From assembly GCA_937952895.1 (NCBI GenBank), contig CALFYC010000084.1, positions 1 through 7,286 on the forward strand: 7,286 nt of DNA, in the 5' to 3' direction. Below, in pieces: positions 1 through 5,558 of this stretch. Positions within the stretch are counted from its first letter, which is position 1; each line of letters begins with the position of its first letter. The stretch comes from an uncultured Neisseriaceae bacterium (GTDB lineage: Bacteria > Pseudomonadota > Gammaproteobacteria > Burkholderiales > UBA11063). Under the pieces are notes generated by a model, which worked only from the letters and a program-made list of their open reading frames with translations, was not told the origin of the DNA and searched no databases. The translations under genes were made by a program, and so were the position numbers.

Positions 1-196
1 TTTCGATTAATTCCCCTTCATGATTACTTTGAAAAAAATCAATTTCAATAGAGGATGACTTGGCAATTTTAGCTAATTGTGCATTAATTTGAGCTAGTGT
101 CTTAGCTCCATATATTCCTGGCTCACGGATTCCCAGAAGATTAAGGTTTGGCCCATTAATTACCAAGATTTTAATGGTTTTTTTTGAAGTGCTCAT
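1..196 (-). CDS. aroQ: Type II 3-dehydroquinate dehydratase, 5' part only
   Basis: This is the start of the cytoplasmic enzyme that dehydrates 3-dehydroquinate to 3-dehydroshikimate, step three of the shikimate pathway to aromatic amino acids. Only the first 65 codons are present; the gene leaves the window at base 1. The reading shows the type II signature NGPNLNLLGIREPGIYG at residues 14-30, with the conserved active-site Arg24 and Tyr29, and the second conserved block SNHEGEL at 57-63. The short lead MSTSKKT before the first beta strand is normal for the family, whose members are about 145-150 residues long. The ATG at 196-194 overlaps the stop of the DUF3579 gene as ATGA, and an AAGG Shine-Dalgarno lies at 203-206, 6 nt before the start, so translation is probably coupled. 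The type is clear because type I enzymes lack these motifs. Confidence 0.95.
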   Translation of the reverse strand, partial: MSTSKKTIKILVINGPNLNLLGIREPGIYGAKTLAQINAQLAKIAKSSSIEIDFFQSNHEGELIE

Positions 197-516
197 TCAT
201 CACCTTGACTAATTTGGTGTTTAAATTTTGAACAATCTACTACAAGTAGCTTATTATCTTTTGCAAATTGCATGATAAATTGAAAAACGTCTGGACTAAT
301 TTCTTGTAAATCTTTTTTTACCGCTACACAATTCATATCTTTATATACCATTGGTCTTAAATATGGTGAGTAGGCAACTTTTTGTCTAGTGTCAAATCCA
401 GCTAGAGTTCCGCATAAACGATCTACCCAATCACTCGGGCGGAATTTGATTCCGTCAGTTGTCATACCTTCTATAATTAATTCATCCAGATAACAAATAT
501 CATTATCATCGAACAT
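193..516 (-). CDS. DUF3579 family protein, function unknown
   Basis: A 107-residue soluble protein with no signal peptide or membrane segment. The block IIEGMTTDGIKFRPSDWVDRL at residues 14-34, the later YSPYLRP (49-55) and the FQFIMQFAKDN segment (78-88) match what I know of DUF3579, a small family found mainly in betaproteobacteria. No biochemical role is established to my knowledge, so none is given. The start is supported by AGGAA at 527-531, 10 nt before the ATG. The stop TGA overlaps the aroQ ATG by four bases, so the two genes form an operon. I see no convincing -35/-10 pair upstream on this strand. It resembles the family in length and looks intact. Family assignment is from recognition of the motif, not a search. 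Confidence 0.85.
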   Translation of the reverse strand: MFDDNDICYLDELIIEGMTTDGIKFRPSDWVDRLCGTLAGFDTRQKVAYSPYLRPMVYKDMNCVAVKKDLQEISPDVFQFIMQFAKDNKLLVVDCSKFKHQISQGDE

Positions 517-993
517 GTAAATTTTTTTCCTGTTTTAGTTTTATTAATATAATTCAACTACTCATTTTACCTCATTTTCGACTTAATGATTAGGTTAAGT
601 TTTGATTAATGCTAGGGTTTAAATTTAAAAATTAGTTAAATAAAAGTTTTTCTTACTGGTATCAATATTTTTAATAAGAGTATAGATCTATTTTGAAATG
701 TTATACAAATCATTTCTATTTCAATCGGCGGTCTTTTGTGTCATTTTGAAGTTGACAAATGATTTATAGGTAGGCTATAATATTATTAATAAGCTGTAAT
801 GTTCAAGCCATAGCTTTATAGAGTATTTATTAAATTCTTTATGGTACTTATATATTCAGATATTGTTTGATAATTATGTGGCTTTTGTTATCCAATCGAA
901 CCTACTATGTAGTAGAAACTTAATTTTTTAGTAAATTAATGTTAAAGTTAGTGCGTGGTTTCTATCTAATAAATGATCAAGAGGGGTCTTTGA
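517..993. other. Gene-free stretch with one strong promoter
   Basis: This 477-bp AT-rich stretch separates the leftward DUF3579-aroQ pair from a rightward small secreted protein gene. No reading frame with a believable ribosome site is visible on either strand. It holds a consensus sigma-70 promoter on the plus strand at 752-781, a short dyad overlapping its -35 box (739-743 with 753-757), a weak stem near the predicted 5' end of the transcript (791-795 with 812-816), and a palindrome CTACTATGTAGTAG at 902-915 followed 8 nt later by six T (924-929). The last could be a poor terminator for a short RNA, but the stem is weak and the gap is long. I recognise no known riboswitch or RNA family here. 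Confidence 0.7.
752..781 (+). promoter_or_regulatory. Consensus sigma-70 promoter
   Basis: A perfect -35 box TTGACA (752-757) and a perfect -10 box TATAAT (776-781) are separated by 18 bp. Transcription should start near 788. The first gene downstream starts at 994, leaving an untranslated leader of about 205 nt, or room for a separate small RNA. TGTCA at 739-743 and TGACA at 753-757 form a short dyad across the -35 box that could be an operator, although chance is possible. Confidence 0.75.
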
Positions 994-1284
994 ATGCGTA
1001 AACGATTAAAATGTTTCTTAACTCTAATGACTATTTCCTTCACGGCAATAAGTCATGCTAATTGTTATGCTAAGATAATTAATGCATCTAGGGATTCTTT
1101 GAATATAAAGTTTTCTCATGAACTTCCTGAAGATGGTAATATTTATTTCATTGATTTATTTACATCTCAGTGTCCAGGGAGTGATACGGATCATGGAATT
1201 CCGATAAATGGTCCTTGTATTATCAAAGCGGGAACAGAGGTTAATTTCACGTATACTGACAGTTTTACTGGTATGATGGGGTGA
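994..1284 (+). CDS. Small exported protein, family not recognised
   Basis: A 96-residue protein with a clear Sec signal peptide: basic MRKRLK, a hydrophobic stretch to about residue 20, and a likely signal peptidase I site after SHA (cut between Ala22 and Asn23). The mature part is about 74 residues with three cysteines (24, 60, 75), so at most one disulfide plus one free thiol, and its alternating polar/hydrophobic pattern suggests beta structure. It probably acts in the periplasm or outside the cell. The start is supported by AAGAGGGG at 979-986, 7 nt before the ATG. It ends abruptly with GMMG and a TGA directly after a GGGG run, so a short C-terminal loss by frameshift is possible, but every alternative frame also stops within about 12 codons. 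It converges on the big lipoprotein gene with a 32-bp gap. I do not recognise the family and assign no function. Confidence 0.7.
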   Translation: MRKRLKCFLTLMTISFTAISHANCYAKIINASRDSLNIKFSHELPEDGNIYFIDLFTSQCPGSDTDHGIPINGPCIIKAGTEVNFTYTDSFTGMMG

Positions 1285-1316
1285 TTACCCAAGGCTCTTA
1301 AATGTTTAAGGTTGAT

Positions 1317-3887
1317 TTAATATCCAACAGCTGAATATAAGGTTACACCGTTCATAATTGATAACTGCGACCAGTTATCAATATTATTAGAACTAAGTAT
1401 GGTTCCTAATTCCCCAGTAGCAATAAATTCATTATTTATATAGCTTACAGATAATAAATTATTTGTAGTGCCGCTGATTTTTACACTCCAGGTGCTACCA
1501 TCAACTGAACTTAAAATTAATCCTGAGTCACCGACAGCTACAAATTTACCATTACCAAAGCTTATTGAATTAATATTGTTACTAGAGCCACTGGTTTTTA
1601 TTTGCCAAGTGCTACCATTAGCTGAAGTTAAAATTGTACCACCATCTCCAACCACAACATAAATTCCATTACCGTATATTGTGCTATTTAATATTTCTGG
1701 AGTGCCGCTACTTTCAATATTCCATGAACTACCATCAGCACTATTTAGAATAGTTCCAGATTTGCCAACAGCTACAAATTTACTTTCACCAGAGCTAATT
1801 CCATATAGATTAATGTTGATACCACTTGATTCGAGATTCCACTCACTGCCGTTAGTAGAAGATATAATTGTGCCTAAATCACCAACTGCTAGAAATTTAT
1901 TTTGAGCATAAATCAAGTTACGAATAGTATTTGCAGTTGAGCTACCTACGCTAGTCCAAGAACTCTCATTATTTGAAATTAATATCTCTCCCGCATCTCC
2001 AGCTGTTACAATTAAATTATTTCCATAAGTAATAGTATAGAGGTTTTTTGCGGTCCCGCTAGTTTGAGTTGTCCATGAGATAGCATTGGGTGACGTTATA
2101 ATTGTTCCTACATCTCCAACGCCAACAAATAAGCTCTCACCATAAGTGATCCCGGATAGATTATTAGGGGTATTACTTGTTTGCTGTGTCCAAGTAATAC
2201 CATCAGGAGATGATGCAATTATACCAGTATTTCCTGATGCAACAAATAAGCTTTCACCATAAGTAAGGTTTAAAAGTGTTTCATCTATTCCACTGGTTTC
2301 TGCAGTCCAAGTATCACCATCGTCAGTAGATCTAATTGCCGTACCGGAATTTCCAACTGCAACAAATACACTACCATTATTATTTACGCTACGTAAATTT
2401 TGTGTTGTACCACTAGTTTTACTTGACCAAGTCACACCATCAGTGGATGTTACGATTTTGCCACCTTCACCAACGACAACAAATACACTACCATTGTAAG
2501 ACACACTATATAATGCATATGCAATTCCGCTAGATTCTTTAGTCCATGGCGCTTCGCCATTTGGTGAGGTAATAATAGTGCCACTTGAACCTACTGCTAC
2601 AAATTTACCATTACCATAAGTTACACTACCAAAATTGCTATTAGTTCCACTACTTTCAAGATTCCAATGGATACTATCACTTGAAATTATAACCTTACCC
2701 TCAGAGCCAACGGCTATAAATTTGCTTGCAGCATATTTTATTCCACGTAAATTAGTGCTAATTCCGCTATCTTGAGTTGCCCAATTTACCCCATCTGGAG
2801 AATTTAAGATAACACCTCCAGTCCCAATAACTACATACATTCCATTACCATATCCAACATTGTCAAGTTTATTCTTAACACTAGGAGTGGCTGATGTCCA
2901 TGTAACTCCATCTATAGAAGTAAGAATTGTTCCGGAATATCCAGATATGATATATTTACCATTCCCATAAGTTACACCCATGAGGTAAAACGTATTGCCA
3001 CTGTCTTGCTGAGTCCATGTAATTCCATCTGGTGAAGTTAAGATAACTCCAGATACTCCGACTGCGATAAATTGGTTGTTACCAAAATTAACACTAATTA
3101 TATTTGTAGTGATACCACTAGTTTGTCCAGTCCAGGTTATTCCATCAGTTGAAGTTTTAATGATACCGCTTGCAGCAACAAGTACAAATTTACTTTGGGC
3201 ATAAGTTATACCTCGGAGATTACTTAATGTGCCGCTATCCCCAGTAGTCCAAGTTACTCCATCGGTTGAAATGAGTAATATTCCAGCATCCCCTACAATT
3301 ATATATTTACCATTGCCATAGGCAACACTATATAAAGCACCAGTAACGCCACTATCTTGATGGGTCCAACTAACTCCATCACTAGAAGTTAAGATAACCC
3401 CACCCATACCAACAGTAATAAATTGATTATTTACATAACTTGAACCAATTAGGTCAGAAGTAATTCCACTATTAGCTTCAGTCCAAGTTGTTCCATTAGA
3501 TGAGGTGCTGATTAAACCGTGAGTTCCAACAGCTACAAATTTACCGTTGCCATAACTTACAGAATGAAAATCTTGACTAGAAATATTACTATTTACAGCA
3601 TTCCATTTGATTCCATCTCTTGAAGTTAATAATGTTCCAGCATAGCCAACTAGAACAAATACTCCATTATTGTAGGTTACATTTGTATAATTTACTAATG
3701 GAATTTGGATATTAGATAATCGATTGCCTTGTAATTGATTTATTTGCTCAGATGCACCACTTAGCATAAAATTATTTGATGGCGATGAACTAGAGGAGCT
3801 TCCGGAATTACATGAGATAATTAAATTAAAACAGATCAGAAAAAATAAAAATTTAAATATTTGCTTCAAAGAATGTTGTAATTGCAT
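1317..3887 (-). CDS. Large repeat lipoprotein, beta-propeller of Asp-box/BNR-like blades
   Basis: An 856-residue surface or periplasmic lipoprotein. Residues 1-25 form a lipoprotein signal peptide ending in the lipobox IISC, with Cys26 as the lipid site; Asn27 at +2 is not an inner-membrane retention signal by the E. coli rule, so the outer membrane is likely. A serine-rich linker (28-37) follows. Residues 65-849 are 20 tandem units, 42 residues for the first and 39-40 for the rest, on the pattern LYSVxYGNGKFVAVGxxGTILTS and then xDGxTWTxxxSG. The tryptophan is present in all 20 units. The protein ends with a seven-residue start of another unit, LYSAVGY. Such units are typical of beta-propeller blades with Asp-box loops (BNR/Ycf48-like). 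AAAGG at 3896-3900 lies 8 nt before the ATG. Ligand and role are unknown; binding or adhesion is only a guess, and no enzyme motif is visible outside the repeats. Confidence 0.88.
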   Translation of the reverse strand: MQLQHSLKQIFKFLFFLICFNLIISCNSGSSSSSSPSNNFMLSGASEQINQLQGNRLSNIQIPLVNYTNVTYNNGVFVLVGYAGTLLTSRDGIKWNAVNSNISSQDFHSVSYGNGKFVAVGTHGLISTSSNGTTWTEANSGITSDLIGSSYVNNQFITVGMGGVILTSSDGVSWTHQDSGVTGALYSVAYGNGKYIIVGDAGILLISTDGVTWTTGDSGTLSNLRGITYAQSKFVLVAASGIIKTSTDGITWTGQTSGITTNIISVNFGNNQFIAVGVSGVILTSPDGITWTQQDSGNTFYLMGVTYGNGKYIISGYSGTILTSIDGVTWTSATPSVKNKLDNVGYGNGMYVVIGTGGVILNSPDGVNWATQDSGISTNLRGIKYAASKFIAVGSEGKVIISSDSIHWNLESSGTNSNFGSVTYGNGKFVAVGSSGTIITSPNGEAPWTKESSGIAYALYSVSYNGSVFVVVGEGGKIVTSTDGVTWSSKTSGTTQNLRSVNNNGSVFVAVGNSGTAIRSTDDGDTWTAETSGIDETLLNLTYGESLFVASGNTGIIASSPDGITWTQQTSNTPNNLSGITYGESLFVGVGDVGTIITSPNAISWTTQTSGTAKNLYTITYGNNLIVTAGDAGEILISNNESSWTSVGSSTANTIRNLIYAQNKFLAVGDLGTIISSTNGSEWNLESSGININLYGISSGESKFVAVGKSGTILNSADGSSWNIESSGTPEILNSTIYGNGIYVVVGDGGTILTSANGSTWQIKTSGSSNNINSISFGNGKFVAVGDSGLILSSVDGSTWSVKISGTTNNLLSVSYINNEFIATGELGTILSSNNIDNWSQLSIMNGVTLYSAVGY
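1341..3695 (-). repeat. 20 tandem protein-coding repeats of about 117 bp
   Basis: These bases encode residues 65-849 of the lipoprotein. Unit 0 covers residues 65-106; units 1-19 follow at 39 residues each, except units 9 and 11 with 40. The DNA of the units is well diverged, with many synonymous changes, so this is an old array kept by selection on the protein rather than a fresh slippage tract. Unit k resembles unit k+7 more than its neighbours in several cases: units 5 and 12 share SPDGITWTQQ (residues 285-294 and 560-569), units 2 and 9 share the run into ALYSV, and units 3, 10 and 17 share a [IV]xVG[DE]xG strand. Confidence 0.9.
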
Positions 3888-3905
3888 GAGAAATACCTTT
3901 AAAAT

Positions 3906-4163
3906 TTAATCTACATTAGTATTGAGATGAATTGAGTACGTAAATCTAACATATTTTAGATTACAAATAAATATGATAGTCATAATTATAAGGGTGGTAA
4001 TAAAAATTGCACGCCATCCAAAATCTTTTTCGATGAATCCGTTAATAAATGGTTTTATATCAATCAATAAAATGCCGATTATGCTTAAATAAATTAAATA
4101 TTTATCTAATTTTATTCCACTGAATTTAGTACGAAGGATAGTTTGTTCCATATTGCTTATCAT
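3906..4163 (-). CDS. Small two-helix membrane protein, unknown family
   Basis: An 85-residue frame with two hydrophobic segments, about residues 22-42 and 51-68, joined by a short loop containing EKD, and a polar C-terminal tail. It would be an inner-membrane protein. The ribosome site is poor for both possible starts (Met1 at 4163, Met5 at 4151), which lowers confidence. It ends 18 bp before the lipoprotein ATG and shares its strand, so the two may be co-transcribed. Its first codons overlap the tail of the decayed membrane frame upstream (4126-4515) in another phase. It may be a true small gene or a remnant of the same degraded locus. No motif suggests a function. Confidence 0.45.
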   Translation of the reverse strand: MISNMEQTILRTKFSGIKLDKYLIYLSIIGILLIDIKPFINGFIEKDFGWRAIFITTLIIMTIIFICNLKYVRFTYSIHLNTNVD

Positions 4164-4515
4164 GACAAGCTCTAATTAAACGGCACAAAATAAATATATG
4201 TATATTCATAGCAGTGATGCAAAAAATTGCACCAATAATTCCAATAGTTGATACTAAACTTTACAGTTTTTTATGTCCAATGTAATCTGAGTCATAGTTA
4301 AAATAGATAATAAGTATTCCAAATCCTAAAACATAAAATGTAAAAAATAAATGAAATATCTGTGGAGTAGTTGCAAAATCTGTAATAATTTTAGGTATGT
4401 TTGTAAAATATATTTCAGCAGCCAGGTAAGCAATTGATGAGGTGATAATAAAGAGTAAAAAATTTAATATTTGCAGAGATTTTAATGGTAATTTCTTATC
4501 GAGTAACTCTTTTAT
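4126..4515 (-). pseudogene. Decayed membrane protein gene, no start codon and one internal stop
   Basis: Read from the ATA codon at 4515-4513, one frame runs 84 codons to TAA at 4261-4263 and then 44 more codons in the same phase to TAA at 4126-4128. Both parts look like one membrane protein: hydrophobic segments at codons about 14-37, 53-72 and, after the stop, 87-110. No ATG, GTG or TTG occurs in the first part. The frame begins exactly over the stop of the Nudix gene as ATAA. An ancestral ATGA junction would give both a Met start here and a TGA stop there, and a single G-to-A change would spare the Nudix stop but destroy this start. That history is inference. The family is not recognised. 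A sequencing error could remove the internal stop, but not easily the missing start as well. Confidence 0.6.
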
Positions 4516-5084
4516 GGTTTAGGGCAATACTTATTTTTACCCATTAAAAATCCTTGGTATAAAACCATTGCGGCTATAGTTTTTCCATCAGTTATATGAC
4601 CGCTGTAGATTAATTCGAATGCTTCATTTGTATTAATTTGATGTGTGGTAATAAATTCGCCTTCATCAAGTTGAGCTTTTCGAATTTCAACGTCTTTGGC
4701 TAAGTAAAAAATTAATTTTTCATTAGAATAACCAATGCAGGGATATGATTCACCTAAAAAAGTCCAATTATTCGAATAAGCACCAGTTTCTTCTAAAAGT
4801 TCACGTTTTGCACTAAGTAGGTTGTCTTCATTAGGTTCAATTTTACCTGCGGGTAATTCAAGCATTATTTGCTTAACGGGATGACGATATTGATATTCAA
4901 AAATTATTTCGCCAGATTTTGTGATTGGGATAATAACCACGCCACCTGGGTGATTTACGTACTCCCGGGTTGCAAACTTACCATCTGGTAATTCTACTAA
5001 ATCTTCGAGTAATTGTATAAATCTACCTTTATACTTGATTTGTGATGTTACTTGATGCTCCATTAAAGTTAAGTCAAGATCCAT
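4512..5084 (-). CDS. Nudix hydrolase, ADP-ribose pyrophosphatase type
   Basis: A 190-residue cytoplasmic enzyme expected to split ADP-ribose (or a related nucleoside diphosphate sugar) into AMP and ribose 5-phosphate, using Mg2+. The Nudix box is complete at residues 80-102: Gly80, Glu86, Arg94-Glu95, Glu98-Glu99, Gly101. The downstream SYPCIGYSNE (113-122) matches the proline-containing pattern of the ADP-ribose subgroup, and acidic DEGEF at 140-144 is placed where the family has its catalytic loop. Length fits NudF-like proteins. A longer frame reaches an ATG at 5162, but that lies inside RNase P RNA; the start at 5084 has AGTAGG (5091-5096) 6 nt upstream and is preferred over Met8 (5063), which has no such site. 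The gene starts about 30 nt past rnpB and may be read through from it. The exact substrate is not proven. Confidence 0.9.
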   Translation of the reverse strand: MDLDLTLMEHQVTSQIKYKGRFIQLLEDLVELPDGKFATREYVNHPGGVVIIPITKSGEIIFEYQYRHPVKQIMLELPAGKIEPNEDNLLSAKRELLEETGAYSNNWTFLGESYPCIGYSNEKLIFYLAKDVEIRKAQLDEGEFITTHQINTNEAFELIYSGHITDGKTIAAMVLYQGFLMGKNKYCPKP

Positions 5085-5090
5085 TTTACG

Positions 5091-5096
5091 CCTACT
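5091..5096 (-). promoter_or_regulatory. Ribosome binding site deciding the Nudix start
   Basis: AGTAGG on the minus strand lies 6 nt before the ATG at 5084. It favours this start over the upstream ATG at 5162, which falls within the conserved 3' part of RNase P RNA, and over the ATG at 5063, which has no purine-rich stretch. Confidence 0.65.
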
Positions 5097-5106
5097 GTAA
5101 TGAGTT

Positions 5107-5112
5107 AAAAAA
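5107..5112 (-). terminator. T-run after rnpB, possible weak terminator
   Basis: Six T on the minus strand follow directly after the 3' strand of the RNase P P1 helix (5118-5127) and its TCTTC tail. The P1 helix closes the whole RNA rather than a local hairpin, so this may only be part of an end signal or a processing site. Read-through into the Nudix gene 23 nt further on seems possible. Confidence 0.35.
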
Positions 5113-5481
5113 GAAGAGAGATTAGCCCAATAAGCCGGATTCTGTACAATGCAATCATTCATCTAGGCTTATCATTACTGACAAGCTCGAGCAACCTACC
5201 CGTGTTTGTAATGCGCAGGATAAACGCCAAACACCTACTTGGTCTTGCACCTAACGGGGTTTTGCCTGCCTTAATTATCACTAATTAAGCGGTGAGCTCT
5301 TACCAACACCTTTTCACCCTTACCTAATTATTGCTAATTAGGCGGTATATTTTCTGTGCCACTGTCCGTAATTATAAGATTAAACTTCTAATTCCTGGGA
5401 GTTACCCAGCGTTATTATCCTGACGGTGTCCGGACTTTCCTCTGATTAATTTATAACCAGCGATTGCTTAGACTAACCTCT
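5113..5481 (-). ncRNA. rnpB: RNase P RNA, bacterial class A
   Basis: The catalytic RNA of RNase P, which trims the 5' leader from tRNA precursors. On the minus strand the conserved blocks appear in order: GAGGAAAGTCCGGAC (5428-5442), the GGTAAGGGTGAAAAGGTG region, TAAGAGC, the AGATGAATGATTG block and ACAGAATCCGGCTTAT near the 3' end. P1 closes perfectly with two G-U pairs: GAGGTTAGTC (5471-5480) with GGCTAATCTC (5118-5127). The length, about 369 nt, is close to the 377 nt of E. coli. P12 and a P14-like hairpin are 8-bp AT stems with GNRA loops. The 5' end is set from the promoter; the 3' end is uncertain by a few bases. The gene lies divergent from lepB and just upstream of the Nudix gene. 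Confidence 0.96.
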
Positions 5482-5487
5482 AACAGT

Positions 5488-5496
5488 ATTATATCA
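5488..5496 (-). promoter_or_regulatory. Extended -10 promoter of rnpB
   Basis: TGATATAAT on the minus strand is a perfect extended -10 element (TGn then TATAAT at 5488-5493). Counting 7 nt downstream puts the start at 5481-5480, exactly where the P1 helix of RNase P RNA begins. No good -35 box is visible, which is common with extended -10 promoters. Confidence 0.8.
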
Positions 5497-5513
5497 GTTA
5501 ATTAGGCAGTTTA

Positions 5514-5522
5514 TGGTACAAT
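5514..5522 (+). promoter_or_regulatory. Putative extended -10 promoter of lepB-rnc-era
   Basis: TGGTACAAT fits an extended -10 (TGn, then TACAAT at 5517-5522, one mismatch to consensus). A start near 5529 would leave a leader of about 30 nt before lepB. The -35 region would touch the rnpB -10 box, and no clear -35 match is seen. Confidence 0.5.
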
Positions 5523-5558
5523 TATGGTTAAATTAATTATTTTAGTTAAAGGTTAATT

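Noticed and set aside
533..600. Promoter for DUF3579-aroQ on the minus strand
   Set aside because: TATATT and TAAAAT look like -10 boxes, but neither has a fitting -35 or a TG extension, and such words are frequent in AT-rich sequence.
841..870. Nine-codon leader peptide in the untranslated leader
   Set aside because: No ribosome site and no attenuator-like pairs of hairpins; short ATG-to-stop runs are expected by chance.
1278..1290. Hairpin GGGT-GATT-ACCC at the end of the secreted protein gene as a terminator
   Set aside because: Only four base pairs and no T-run on either side; the gene's stop codon lies within it.
1297..1310. Palindrome CTTAAATGTTTAAG between the convergent genes as a bidirectional terminator
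   Set aside because: The stem is all weak pairs apart from its ends, the loop is only two bases, and no T-run follows on either strand.
1468..1662. 64-codon frame on the plus strand
   Set aside because: It is antisense to the repeat lipoprotein, and its repeated PLP/TATNLPLP-like words are the mirror of that gene's repeats. No ribosome site.
1681..1905. 74-codon frame on the plus strand
   Set aside because: Same cause: an antisense shadow of the repeat units, with no ribosome site or independent protein features.
1341..3695. Repeat array as a CRISPR or DNA satellite
   Set aside because: The units are diverged at the DNA level, keep one continuous reading frame and vary mostly at synonymous sites, so they are protein repeats.
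5085..5162. N-terminal extension of the Nudix protein by 26 residues
   Set aside because: These bases include the conserved 3' part of RNase P RNA, and a better start with a ribosome site exists at 5084.
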